From Halobacterium rubrum (lineage in GTDB: Archaea; Halobacteriota; Halobacteria; Halobacteriales; Halobacteriaceae), in assembly GCF_021729015.1 (NCBI RefSeq), contig NZ_JAJQQZ010000001.1:62001-126000 (forward strand): a DNA stretch of 64,000 nucleotides, in the 5' to 3' direction. A model generated the notes under the pieces. The model searched no databases, was not told the DNA's origin, and saw only the letters and a list, made by a program, of their open reading frames with translations. Below, one piece after another: positions 16,634-25,600 of the stretch. The translations under genes were made by a program, and so were the position numbers. The first letter of the stretch is position 1; each line of letters opens with the position of its first letter.

Positions 16634-17272
16634 ATGGCGCTGGTAGCGTTCGACTTCGACGGCACGCTCGCTGACTCGGAGATGCTCGACCGCATCGCGG
16701 CGCGGGCGGGCGTCGGCGACGAGGTGGCGACGATCACCGAGCGCGCGATGCGCGGCGAGCTCTCGTACGCCGAGAGCCTCCGCGAGCGCGCGAGCCTCGT
16801 CGGCGGACTCCCCGAGGACGACGCCCACGAGGTGTACAGCGGCGTGCGGCTCCGCGAGGGCGCCGCGGCAGTGCTCGCCGACCTGCGGGACGCCGGCGTG
16901 CCCGTCGTGGTCCTCACCGGCGGGTTCGGGCCGGGTGTCGAGGCGGCGCTGGACGCGGCCGGCGTGACCGCCGACCGGGTCATCGCGAACCGCCTGCTGG
17001 TGGCCGACGGCGAGCTCACCGGCGACGTCGACGGACCGCTGGTCGAGGGGACGAAAGACGACGCACTCCGGGAGGTCTGCGAGCAGTTCGGCGTCGCTCC
17101 CGGTGACGCGCTCGCGGTCGGGGACGGCGCGAACGACGTGCCGATGCTGGACGCCGCCGGGTACGCCGTCGGGTTCGACCCGAAGCCCGGCGTGGGCGAG
17201 CACTGCGACGAGTCGGTGGCGTCGATGCCGTCGCTGGCGTCGGTGCTGCGGGAGCGCGGACTGCTCGCGTGA
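16634..17272 (+). CDS. serB: Phosphoserine phosphatase
   Basis: HAD-family phosphatase of 212 aa, last step of serine synthesis. Motif I is FDFDGTLAD with the nucleophile D7 and acid D9, motif II is VLTGGF, motif III is VEGTKDDALREV, and motif IV is VGDGANDVPML. The cap region (EMLDRIAARAGVGDEVATIT) matches SerB. serA is nearby but not in the same operon. Confidence 0.92.
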   Translation: MALVAFDFDGTLADSEMLDRIAARAGVGDEVATITERAMRGELSYAESLRERASLVGGLPEDDAHEVYSGVRLREGAAAVLADLRDAGVPVVVLTGGFGPGVEAALDAAGVTADRVIANRLLVADGELTGDVDGPLVEGTKDDALREVCEQFGVAPGDALAVGDGANDVPMLDAAGYAVGFDPKPGVGEHCDESVASMPSLASVLRERGLLA

Positions 17273-17450
17273 GGACGGTAGTGACCGCCGGTAGGCGCCG
17301 GCGGTCTGGGCACGAGTCGGTCGAGCACAGGACAGTCCCCCCGGGGGAAGGGGACTGCGGGCACACCCGGGTCGGCACAGGGCACGCGGTCGGGGGTCGC
17401 CACCCGGGCAACAGTCAGTAAGCCCACCACCGTCTTTTTTAATCGGTCGT
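17273..17450. other. Hairpin-rich non-coding stretch, candidate RNA
   Basis: No gene is apparent. Two strong inverted repeats lie in tandem. The first is a 9-bp stem with a 6-nt loop at 17283-17306 (GACCGCCGG / CCGGCGGTC). The second is an 8-bp stem with a 9-nt loop at 17333-17357 (CAGTCCCC / GGGGACTG). ACCCGGG then occurs at 17365 and 17402. The stretch ends with CTTTTTTAA at 17434-17442. On the + strand this would be a poly-U end; read on the - strand, TTAAAAAAG would be a TATA box for an RNA of about 125 nt. The strand is undecided. Confidence 0.4.
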
Positions 17451-17535
17451 TACCGCGACGGAAGCCGTGATTTCTGTCGGTCGGGGATCGCTGCAACGAA
17501 CGGAAAACACTTACAAACCCGACATGTGTGGGTCG

Positions 17536-18111
17536 GTGACGGGGGAGCCACCTGTGAGCCACGTTCGAGGGAGTTGCCGGCGCGAGGGGAGACAGAGCGA
17601 CATCGGCGAGGCGGAGATCCACGACGTCCTCCGGAACGGCCGACGGCGGATGGTGCTCGAACACCTGGGAGACGCGTCGGGCGCCGTGAGCGCACGCGAC
17701 CTCTCGGAGGCCATCGCGGCCCGGGAGGCCGGCAGTGACCCGCCGCCGCGGGACGTCAGGCGGAGCGTCTACATCTCGCTGCAGCAGACCCACCTCCCGA
17801 AGCTCGACGACCTCGACGTCGTCGACTACGACGAGGACGAGCGGGAGGTGCGGCCGGGAGCGAACGCGGCCGAGGTCGGCGTCTACATGGAGGTAGTGCC
17901 GCAGTACGGGCTGTCGTTCGCAGAGTTCCACGCCGGGCTCGCCGTTCTCGGCGGCCTGCTCGTGGCCGCCGCCAGCGTCGGCGTCCCGGTGCTGTCGTCG
18001 GTGTCCGCGGCGGTGTGGGCGCTGGCGGCGTTCGTCGCCGTGGCTGCGTCCGGGCTCTACCGCGCGTACAGCCAGCGGAGCTCGCTCGTCCACCGGCTGC
18101 GGTCGCCGTAG
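17536..18111 (+). CDS. Membrane-anchored winged-helix protein (DUF7344-like), copy 1
   Basis: About 191 aa. Residues 25-105 form a winged helix (EIHDVLRNGRRRMVLEHL, then RSVYISLQQTHLPKLDDLDV), followed by two membrane helices near 133-151 and 155-175 and a basic tail. The wHTH would lie in the cytoplasm. The GTG at 17536 is chosen because TTACAAA lies about 24 nt upstream; the ATG at 17524 would be too close to that box. The paralogue at 19042 is roughly two-thirds identical over the wHTH. A rhomboid gene lies between them. The ligand and targets are unknown. Confidence 0.8.
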   Translation: MTGEPPVSHVRGSCRREGRQSDIGEAEIHDVLRNGRRRMVLEHLGDASGAVSARDLSEAIAAREAGSDPPPRDVRRSVYISLQQTHLPKLDDLDVVDYDEDEREVRPGANAAEVGVYMEVVPQYGLSFAEFHAGLAVLGGLLVAAASVGVPVLSSVSAAVWALAAFVAVAASGLYRAYSQRSSLVHRLRSP

Positions 18112-18118
18112 CTCGTCG

Positions 18119-18964
18119 TCACTCGAGGACGGCTGCCAGCCGGAGCGCGGTGTAGGGCGCGATGAAGCCCAGGCAGAACCCGAGCAAGTGCGAGTAGACG
18201 TTCAGGACGTAGCCGTCGCCGGCGGCGTCCGGGGGGAACGCGACGAACGGCGCCGCCAGCACCAGCACGACGCCAGCGGCCGCCAGTTCCGCGTCGCCGG
18301 CTCGGCCGAGTGCCGCCCGCAGTCGGCTGGCGTCGACGGCCCGCCACAGCGACCGGCCGTAGGCCGCGACGCCGACGGCGGCGACGGCGACGCCGACGAG
18401 CGCGAATCGTGACGCCGGAACCGCGAGAACGGCCACGGTGCCGGCGCCGGCGAAGAACAGAAGCGGCGCGTGGTCGAGGCTGACGCCGGGGAGCAGGCGT
18501 TCGCGAGCGAACAGCGCCAGCGCCACCGGCAGGAAACCGAGGAACGCCATCGCCAGCCCGGAGAACCCGTAGCCGACGCTCGGCCGGACGAACACGGCGT
18601 TCAGGCCGGACAGCGCGTACGGGAAGACGGCGAGGACGGCGCCGAACGCCGCGAGGAAGTCCGTGCGACGGCCGGCGGCCGCACAGCAACAGTAGGCGGG
18701 CAGAGCGGCGGCCGCGTACGCCGCGAGGTTCGCCGCGAGGTGCGTGCGCCCGAAGTGGACGAAGTGCGAGGCGTACAGGTCGACGGCCGTCGGCGCCCGG
18801 TAGTCGAGCACGAACGCCTCCCGGGTGGTCTCCGGGAGGAGGAAGACGGCGACGAGGACGGCCGGGACGGCGGCCACGAGGACGGCGTCGGCGGGGCTGC
18901 CGTTCGCGGCGACGGCGGCGCGGAGGCCGTCGGTGGACTCCCGTTGCACGCTGGAGTGGTTCAC
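18119..18964 (-). CDS. Rhomboid-family intramembrane serine protease
   Basis: A polytopic membrane protein of 281 aa carrying every rhomboid active-site element. These are HLAAN (H75 to N79, the oxyanion-side pair), GFSG with the nucleophile S135, and SHLLGFCLG with the general base H259. The order and spacing match rhomboids with six or more helices. Residues 10-25 are a short cytoplasmic N-terminus, and CCC at 92-94 is unusual. It lies between and opposite to two membrane-anchored wHTH genes, which makes those proteins candidate substrates; this is inference. Confidence 0.78.
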   Translation of the reverse strand: MNHSSVQRESTDGLRAAVAANGSPADAVLVAAVPAVLVAVFLLPETTREAFVLDYRAPTAVDLYASHFVHFGRTHLAANLAAYAAAALPAYCCCAAAGRRTDFLAAFGAVLAVFPYALSGLNAVFVRPSVGYGFSGLAMAFLGFLPVALALFARERLLPGVSLDHAPLLFFAGAGTVAVLAVPASRFALVGVAVAAVGVAAYGRSLWRAVDASRLRAALGRAGDAELAAAGVVLVLAAPFVAFPPDAAGDGYVLNVYSHLLGFCLGFIAPYTALRLAAVLE

Positions 18965-19041
18965 ACCGACGTGACATGAGCGTGACGGGCTGGCCGGGGA
19001 AAGCTTTACCAGTTAGATTTGTGATTGTTCTCGCGACTGCC

Positions 19042-19602
19042 GTGACTCAGAGCGTCGCCGTCGAGGACCCGGACGTGGGAGAGATCGGCGAGAGCGACGT
19101 CCACGACATCCTGCGGAACGACCGGCGGCGGATGGTCCTCGAACAGGTCGCGGCCACCAGCGACGCCGTCACCGCGCGGGAGCTCTCCGAGGAGATCGCC
19201 GCCCGCGAGACGGGCAGCGACCCGCCGCCGCGGGACGCCCGGCGCAGCGTCTACATCTCGCTGCACCAGAACCACCTCCCGAAGCTCGACGACCTCGACG
19301 TCGTCGACTACGACGACCAGACGAAGGCCGTCCGACCCGGCCCGAACGCGTCGACCGTCGGCGTCCACATGGCCGACGTGCCCGGCGAGGGTCGGCCGGC
19401 CGTCGCGCACTACGGCGCACTCGCTGCCGCCGGCGCGGCGCTGGTCGTGGCTGCCGCCGTGGACGCACCCCTCGTCGGGGAGTTCACACCCGCAGCGTGG
19501 GCAATTGTGGGCTTCGCTGCGATAGCCACTACTGCAACCTACCAGACCCACCGCCGGCGCCACCGGCACCGGCAGTCGCTCGCACACCAGCTGGAAGGCT
19601 GA
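19042..19602 (+). CDS. Membrane-anchored winged-helix protein (DUF7344-like), copy 2
   Basis: About 186 aa, same plan as copy 1. The wHTH at 14-95 (DVHDILRNDRRRMVLEQV, then RRSVYISLHQNHLPKLDDLD) is followed by two membrane helices near 122-142 and 150-168 and a His/Arg-rich tail. The GTG at 19042 gives the same VT N-terminus as copy 1 and lies 27 nt from the AT-rich TTAGATTTG. The recognition-helix region is almost unchanged between copies, so both probably bind similar DNA. The membrane helices differ more. Confidence 0.8.
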   Translation: MTQSVAVEDPDVGEIGESDVHDILRNDRRRMVLEQVAATSDAVTARELSEEIAARETGSDPPPRDARRSVYISLHQNHLPKLDDLDVVDYDDQTKAVRPGPNASTVGVHMADVPGEGRPAVAHYGALAAAGAALVVAAAVDAPLVGEFTPAAWAIVGFAAIATTATYQTHRRRHRHRQSLAHQLEG

Positions 19603-19660
19603 CTCCCGGACGGCGACAATCGCCGACAGGCTTAGAGGAGTGGTGGCGAAACTGCGGGAC

Positions 19661-20176
19661 ATGAGCACGACAGCTGGGGGGCCGCCGGTCGACCGCTTCC
19701 TCGACCGCCTCGCCGACTTCGACGTCACGCACACGGTGGTGGCGCCGGACGGCGTCAGCGACGCCATCGCGGACGTGGCCGACGAGCCGGCCGTCGGGGT
19801 CGAGCTGCCAGACGGCCTCGGGGAGCTACCCGGGTTCGTCGCGACCGACCCGTCGCCGAGCGACCTCGAAGCGGCGGCGACGGGCGTGACACACGCCGAC
19901 CTCGGCGTCGCCGACTACGGGAGTCTCGCGCTGCCCGCGACGGCCGACGGTGTCGAGCCGGTGAGTCTGTACGGCGACCAGCACGTCGCTGTCGTCGCCG
20001 CCGACGACGTGGTTCCGGGGATGCCGGAGGCGCTGTCGGCACTCGGCGACCGGTTCCGCGCGGACGGCGACAGCGTCGTCCTCGCGACCGGCCCGAGCGC
20101 CACCGCGGACATGGGCGCGCTCGTGCAGGGCGCCCACGGCCCGAAGACCGTCCATGCGGTGGTGGTCGAGCGATGA
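19661..20176 (+). CDS. lutC: LutC-like LUD-domain protein
   Basis: A 171-aa LUD-domain protein (LutC/YkgG family), part of the lactate oxidase complex LutABC. The end of the domain, VVLATGPSATADMGALVQGAHGP, matches the family. The ATG at 19661 is 27-30 nt from GCTTAGAGG, a plausible promoter. Its stop overlaps the start of the next gene (ATGA), so the two subunits are probably made together. Confidence 0.87.
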   Translation: MSTTAGGPPVDRFLDRLADFDVTHTVVAPDGVSDAIADVADEPAVGVELPDGLGELPGFVATDPSPSDLEAAATGVTHADLGVADYGSLALPATADGVEPVSLYGDQHVAVVAADDVVPGMPEALSALGDRFRADGDSVVLATGPSATADMGALVQGAHGPKTVHAVVVER

Positions 20177-22383
20177 GCTCGAAGCGTCGCGCGTCGAAGG
20201 CCGAACACCTGCGCCGCGTCCTCGCGACCGAGGGCGACGCTGTCGCCGAGAACACCCAGGGGTTCAATCAGGGCCGGTACGACTCCGTCGCCGACCTCGA
20301 GGACTACGAGGGCCTCAAGGAGGAGGCCCGCGAAATCAAGGAGGACGCCATCGAGCGCCTCCCAGACCTCATCGAGAACCTGCGGGAGGCCGTCGAGGCC
20401 AACGGCGGCACCCTCTACCTCGCGGACGACGCCGAAGACGCCAACGAGTACGTCCGCGAGGTGGTGGCGGACGTCGACGGCGACCGGGTCGTGAAGTCGA
20501 AGTCGATGACCAGTGAGGAGCTGGAGCTGAACGAGGCGCTTGCCGGCGACGGCGTCGACGTGGTGGAGACGGACCTCGGCGAGTGGGTGCTACAGGTCGC
20601 CGACGAGGCGCCGTCGCACATCGTCGCGCCCGCCATCCACAAGTCCCGGGAGAGCATCGCCGAGCTGTTCGAGGAGCGCTTCGACCCCGACCGCGAGCTG
20701 GAGACGGCCGAGGACCTGACGATGTTCGCCCGCGAGAAACTCGGCGAACAGATCGCCGACGCCGACGTCGGCGTGACGGGCGCGAACTTCGTGACCGCCG
20801 ACTCCGGGACGGTGGCGCTGGTGACCAGCGAGGGCAACGCCCGGAAGACGGTGACGGCGACCGACACCCACGTCGCCGTCGCTGGCGTCGAGAAGGTGAT
20901 TCCCTCGGTGGAGGACCTCCGGCCGTTCGTCGAGCTCATCGGCCGGTCGGGGACGGGCCAGGACATCACGTCGTACCTCTCGCTGCTGACACCGCCCGTG
21001 GGCTCCCCGACGCTGGACTTCCAGACCGACGAGGTCGGCAGCCCCGACGACCGCGAGTTCCACCTCGTGCTCGTGGACAACGGTCGGATGGCGATGCGGG
21101 AGGACGACGACCTCCGGGAGACGCTGTACTGCATCCGGTGTTCGGCGTGCTCGAACTCGTGTGCGAACTTCCAGCAGGTCGGCGGCCACGCCTTCGGCGG
21201 GGAGACGTACTCCGGCGGCATCGCCACCGGCTGGGAGGCCGGCGTCGAGGGCCTGGACACCGCCGCCGAGTTCAACGACCTCTGTACGGGGTGTTCGCGG
21301 TGCGTGAACGCCTGCCCGGTCGGCATCGACATCCCGTGGATCAACACCGTCGTCCGGGACCGCGCGAACCGCAGCGAGCACGGCGGCGACCTCGACTGGC
21401 TCGTCGAGGGCCTGACGCCCGACGAGGAGCCGGCGGGCGTCGACCTCCAGAAGCGCCTGTTCGGGAACTTCGAGACGCTGGCGAAACTCGGGTCGGCGTT
21501 CGCGCCGCTGTCGAACTGGGTCGCCGGCTCCTCGGTCGCGGGCGCCGCGATGGAGCGCGTCCTCGGTGTCGACGACCGCCGGGACCTGCCGACGTTCCAG
21601 CGTGAGACCCTCAAGTCGTGGGCAGAGGGCCGCCCCGACGTCGAGGACCCCGACCGGGCGGTCGTGCTGTTTCCCGACCTCTACACCAACTACATGGACG
21701 TCGACCGCGGGAAGGCCGCCGTGCGCGCGCTGGAGGCGCTCGGCGTCGACGTCACCGTCGCCGACGAGTGCGCGAGCGGTCGCGCCCCCCTGTCGCAGGG
21801 GATGGTCGCCACGGCCCGCGAGAAGGCCGAGCGGGTCGCCGACGACCTCCTGCCGTACGTCGAAGCGGGGAAAGACGTGGTCGTCGTCGAGCCGAGCGAC
21901 CACGCCATCTTCCAGCGCGAGTACGAGCGCTTGCTGGACGAGGACGACCACGAGGCGATGGCGGCGAACAGCTACGAGGTCTTCGAGTACGTCTACGGGC
22001 TGCTGGAGAACGGCGCCAGCGAAACCAGCCTCGCCGCCGGCGACGGCCACGAGGTCGCGTACCACAGTCACTGCCAGCAGCGCACGCTGGGCGTCGACAC
22101 TTACACGACGGCGGTCCTCGACCGGCTCGGCTACGACGTGGCCACGTCCGACGTGGAGTGCTGCGGGATGGCCGGCTCGTTCGGGTACAAACAGGAGTAC
22201 TACGACGTCAGCATCGCCGTCGGCGAGGAGCTCGCCGACCAGTTCAGTACCGAGGAGACCGGCGACCGGCAGGTCGTCGCCAGCGGCACGTCGTGTCTCG
22301 ACCAGCTCGACGACCTGCTCGACCGGCCGTCGACCCACCCGATAGAGCTGGTCGCGCCGGAGCCACACGGGCGAGCAGAGTAG
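20173..22383 (+). CDS. lutB: LutB-LutA fusion: LUD, two 4Fe-4S and CCG domains
   Basis: A 736-aa fusion. Residues 1-310 are the LutB LUD domain (ADVGVTGANFVTADSGTVAL and VAGVEKVIPSVEDL). Two 4Fe-4S sites follow: CIRCSACSNSC near 320 and CTGCSRCVNACPVG near 372. The C-terminal third is a LutA-like cysteine-rich domain with ECCGMAGSFGY near 661 and the later SGTSC. Bacteria usually carry these as separate genes. It probably passes electrons from lactate to the respiratory chain. The neighbouring dehydrogenase and lactate permease support this. Confidence 0.88.
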   Translation: MSSKRRASKAEHLRRVLATEGDAVAENTQGFNQGRYDSVADLEDYEGLKEEAREIKEDAIERLPDLIENLREAVEANGGTLYLADDAEDANEYVREVVADVDGDRVVKSKSMTSEELELNEALAGDGVDVVETDLGEWVLQVADEAPSHIVAPAIHKSRESIAELFEERFDPDRELETAEDLTMFAREKLGEQIADADVGVTGANFVTADSGTVALVTSEGNARKTVTATDTHVAVAGVEKVIPSVEDLRPFVELIGRSGTGQDITSYLSLLTPPVGSPTLDFQTDEVGSPDDREFHLVLVDNGRMAMREDDDLRETLYCIRCSACSNSCANFQQVGGHAFGGETYSGGIATGWEAGVEGLDTAAEFNDLCTGCSRCVNACPVGIDIPWINTVVRDRANRSEHGGDLDWLVEGLTPDEEPAGVDLQKRLFGNFETLAKLGSAFAPLSNWVAGSSVAGAAMERVLGVDDRRDLPTFQRETLKSWAEGRPDVEDPDRAVVLFPDLYTNYMDVDRGKAAVRALEALGVDVTVADECASGRAPLSQGMVATAREKAERVADDLLPYVEAGKDVVVVEPSDHAIFQREYERLLDEDDHEAMAANSYEVFEYVYGLLENGASETSLAAGDGHEVAYHSHCQQRTLGVDTYTTAVLDRLGYDVATSDVECCGMAGSFGYKQEYYDVSIAVGEELADQFSTEETGDRQVVASGTSCLDQLDDLLDRPSTHPIELVAPEPHGRAE

Positions 22384-22388
22384 GAAGC

Positions 22389-22412
22389 GGAGGAGGAGGA
22401 GGAGGAGGAGGA
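22389..22412 (+). repeat. (GGA)8 trinucleotide repeat between convergent genes
   Basis: Eight perfect GGA units fill most of the 36-bp gap between the convergent lutB and dld stops. Read from dld, the transcript would contain a (UCC)n pyrimidine run just after its stop. A shorter (GGA)5 run occurs at another convergent junction (32701-32715). Confidence 0.9.
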
Positions 22413-22419
22413 GTGGTTC

Positions 22420-25400
22420 TCAGAGCGCTTCGGCGAGCTTCTCCACGGGGTGGGGCGGTTCGCCGTCCACGTCGACGTCGTCGCGCTCGCCGAGCTGGGT
22501 GCGACACGACGACCCGGGCGCGGTGACGGTGTCGGCGTCGCTGTCGGCGACCTGGTCGACGAGGATGTCACCGATGGCCTGACTCATCGAGTAGTGCTCG
22601 GCCTCGTAGCCGAAGCTCCCCGCCATCCCGCAGCACGTCGAGTCCAGCGGGTCGACCGCGTAGCCCGCTCTCCGGAGGACGCCGACGGCGTGGTGGTCGC
22701 GCTGCTCGGCCTTCTGGTGGCAGTGCCCGTGGTAGGCGAGGCTGTCGCCGTCGGCGTCGAAGCCGGCGGCCTCGTCCAGCCGGTGGCGGTCGAGGTACTC
22801 GCAGACGCCGTACGTGCTCGCGGCGACGGACTCGACGTCGTCGCCGGTGACTCGCGGCTCATCGCCGCTCGTCGACTTCGAGGCGCGTGGCGCCTCGCCC
22901 AGGAGGTCGAGGTAGTCGCTCTGGAGCATCACGGCGTCAGAGGGCTCGACGTAGACGACGTCCCAGCCGTCGGCGACCTTCGGCGCGAGCGCGTCGACGT
23001 TCGCGCGTGCCGTCTCGCGGGTCCGGTCGACGAGCCCCCGGGAGTACGCCGGCCGGCCGCTGTCGCCGACCTCGTCCGGCAGTGCGACGTGGACACCGGC
23101 CGCTTCGAGAACGCGCACGGCGGCCTTCCCGACGTCGACCTTGCTGTAGTTGGTGTACGGGTCGGGTGCGAGCAACACCTTGTGGTCGGCGGCGGCCTCG
23201 GGCACCGTGGAGCCGCCCCGGCCGTCGAACCACTTGCGGAGCGTCTCCCGCCGGAACTCGGGGAGGTCGCGCTCGGCCGCGATGCCGACGGTCTTCTCGG
23301 CGACGGTGCCGGCGCCCGGCAGGCTGGTCGCCCAGTTCGAGACGGGCGCGAACAGCGACCCGAGTTTGAGGAGTTCCTCCGTGTGGCCGAACAGGCGGTC
23401 GATGAGGCTGACGCCGTCCTCCTGGTGGTGTGCGTGCTTGACCTCGGTCTTGAGCTTCGCCATGTCGACGCCGCTCGGGCAGTCGATCTTGCAGCCCTTG
23501 CAGCCGACACAGAGGTCCATCACCTCGTGGAGGAACTCGTCGTCCAGCGGGTCGTCCGGGAGGTTCCCGTTCATCGCCGACCGGAGCATGTTCGCGCGAC
23601 CGCGCGTGCTGAGGATTTCCTCGTCGGCGGCGCGGTAGGTCGGACACATCACGCCCCCGGTGGTCTCCTGGTAGCCCGTACAGCCCGCACAGCCGTGGCA
23701 GAGCTCCGTCATCCCCCGGAAGCCGTTCTCGTTGTCCCAGTTCAGCGCGGGGTCGAAGCCGGCGTCGAACTCGTAGTTCGGGTCGAACCGGAGGTTCTCG
23801 GTCATGTCCGACTCGCCGGCCTCGTCCCCGCAGACCTGCCCGGGGTTGAGAATCCAGTCGGGGTCGAAGGTCGCCTTCGTCTCCCGGAAGGAGTCCCAGA
23901 GCTGTTCGCCGTAGAACTTGCGGTTCCACTGACTGCGGGCGCGGCCGTCGCCGTGCTCGCCCGAGACCGAGCCGCCGTACTCTACGACGAGGTCGGTGAC
24001 GCGGTCGGCGATCTCCTCCATCTTCGCGAGGCCCTGCTCCTCTTTGAGGTTCACCAGCGGCCGGATGTGGAGGACGCCCGGACCGGCGTGCGCGTAGTAC
24101 GAGGCGAACGTGTCGAGGTCGTCGAGGATGTCGCGGAAGTCGGCGACGTAGTCGGCGAGGTGCTCGGCGGGGATGGCGGTGTCCTCGATGTACGGGTAGT
24201 GTTTCTCGTCGCTCGTCCGCGACAGCAGGATGGGAAGGCCGGCCTTCCGCATCTTCCAGAACTTCGCCTGCCGGTCGTCGTCGTAGGCCTCCAGCACGTC
24301 GACGGCCTGCACGGGGTCGTCGGTGACGCCACCGGCACCCTCGCTCGGGTCGCCGTCGGGCGTAGCGCTCGGCAGGCGGTCGGCGACGAGGTCGGCGACC
24401 CGCTGGCGGGCCTCGGCCTCGCTGTCGGCGTAGAACTCCACGAGCAGCGTCGAGTCCGTCCCCTCCGGGAGCATCCCGACGACGTCCGCGAACTCGCCGG
24501 TGTCCCGCGCGAGGTCGAGGAACACGTCGTCCATCACCTCGACGGCCGAGGGGTCGTGTTCGAGGATGGGGGAGACGTCCCGCATCGCGTCGAGGACGTC
24601 GTCGTACGTGAGCATCGCCACCGCCGTCTCCTCGGGAACCGGTTCGAGCGACACCTCGGCCTCGGTGACGACGCCGAGAGTGCCCTCGCTGCCGGCGAGC
24701 AGGCGCGCGACGTTCACCGCGCCGCGCTCCGCGGCGTCCTCGAGGACGCGGTCGTAGTTGTACCCGGAGACGTTGCGCTTGAGGTCGGGGAAGCGCTCCC
24801 GGATCTCGTCGGCCTCCTCGTCGAGGAGGCACTGGACCTCGGCGTAGATGCGGGCTTCGAGGTCGCCGTCCGGGTCCGCGAGGTCACCGAGGTCGTCGGT
24901 GTCGACCCAGCCGAGCGTGGTGACGGTGCCGTCCGCGAGCACGACCTCGGCTGACTCGAGGTAGCCGTCGGCCTTCTCGTAGACCAGCGAGTGGGCGCCC
25001 GTGGAGTTGTTCCCGATGGCGCCGCCGAGCACGCTCTTGTCGCCCCACGCCGGGTCCGGGGCGTACTTCAGGCCGTACTCGGCGAGTTCGTCGTTGAGTT
25101 CGGCGAGCGTGATGCCGGCCTGTGCGCGGGCAGTCTCGGCCTCCGGGTCGAAGCCGACGAAGCCGTCCATGTCGTGTTTCAGGTCGAGGACGACCGCCTC
25201 GTTGACCGTCTGGCCGGCCAGACTCGTGCCGCCGCCGCGCGGGAGCACGGGAATCTCGCGGTCGGCGCAGTACTCGACCACGGCCGCGACATCCTCGGTC
25301 GACGTCGGGAAGACGACCCCGACCGGCAGCACCTCGTAGATGCTGGCATCGGTGGCGTACAGCTGGCGCGTGTAGCTGTCGAAGCGCACGTCGCCGTCGA

Positions 25401-25518
25401 CGCGCTCGCGCAGGTCGTCGACGAGGTCGGGGCGCTCGATGCTGTCGCTGGCGTAGTCGTAGTTCGCGCCGGGGTCGTCCGCCGGGTCGCCGTCGGGTGG
25501 GGTGTCGCGTGTTGCCAT
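22420..25518 (-). CDS. dld: FAD/4Fe-4S/CCG D-lactate dehydrogenase-type oxidoreductase
   Basis: A 1032-aa fusion. The N-terminal FAD-binding domain (about 45-270) has VLPRGGGTSLAGQTV. The FAD-oxidase C-terminal domain runs to about 560. Two Fe-S sites follow (CHGCAGCTGYQ and later CP; CVGCKGCKIDCPSG), then a CCG domain with STCCGMAGSFGYEAEHYSMS. The family (GlcD/YdiJ type) oxidises D-lactate, glycolate or D-2-hydroxyglutarate. The lactate permease upstream and LutBC opposite favour D-lactate. The ATG at 25518 is preceded at about 30 nt by an AT-rich ACAATAACA. Confidence 0.87.
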   Translation of the reverse strand: MATRDTPPDGDPADDPGANYDYASDSIERPDLVDDLRERVDGDVRFDSYTRQLYATDASIYEVLPVGVVFPTSTEDVAAVVEYCADREIPVLPRGGGTSLAGQTVNEAVVLDLKHDMDGFVGFDPEAETARAQAGITLAELNDELAEYGLKYAPDPAWGDKSVLGGAIGNNSTGAHSLVYEKADGYLESAEVVLADGTVTTLGWVDTDDLGDLADPDGDLEARIYAEVQCLLDEEADEIRERFPDLKRNVSGYNYDRVLEDAAERGAVNVARLLAGSEGTLGVVTEAEVSLEPVPEETAVAMLTYDDVLDAMRDVSPILEHDPSAVEVMDDVFLDLARDTGEFADVVGMLPEGTDSTLLVEFYADSEAEARQRVADLVADRLPSATPDGDPSEGAGGVTDDPVQAVDVLEAYDDDRQAKFWKMRKAGLPILLSRTSDEKHYPYIEDTAIPAEHLADYVADFRDILDDLDTFASYYAHAGPGVLHIRPLVNLKEEQGLAKMEEIADRVTDLVVEYGGSVSGEHGDGRARSQWNRKFYGEQLWDSFRETKATFDPDWILNPGQVCGDEAGESDMTENLRFDPNYEFDAGFDPALNWDNENGFRGMTELCHGCAGCTGYQETTGGVMCPTYRAADEEILSTRGRANMLRSAMNGNLPDDPLDDEFLHEVMDLCVGCKGCKIDCPSGVDMAKLKTEVKHAHHQEDGVSLIDRLFGHTEELLKLGSLFAPVSNWATSLPGAGTVAEKTVGIAAERDLPEFRRETLRKWFDGRGGSTVPEAAADHKVLLAPDPYTNYSKVDVGKAAVRVLEAAGVHVALPDEVGDSGRPAYSRGLVDRTRETARANVDALAPKVADGWDVVYVEPSDAVMLQSDYLDLLGEAPRASKSTSGDEPRVTGDDVESVAASTYGVCEYLDRHRLDEAAGFDADGDSLAYHGHCHQKAEQRDHHAVGVLRRAGYAVDPLDSTCCGMAGSFGYEAEHYSMSQAIGDILVDQVADSDADTVTAPGSSCRTQLGERDDVDVDGEPPHPVEKLAEAL

Positions 25519-25600
25519 TGGTGTGTCGTAGGGAGTGCGTGGTGTTATTGTGTGGGGGTCGGAGCCGCCGCGGTGGCGGCCGGACGGTGGACGGCGCTCG

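Noticed and set aside
17273-17450. RNase P RNA or SRP RNA
   Set aside because: Some strings looked suggestive, but the conserved P4 sequences of RNase P RNA and the SRP Alu and S domain motifs are missing, and the stretch is too short.
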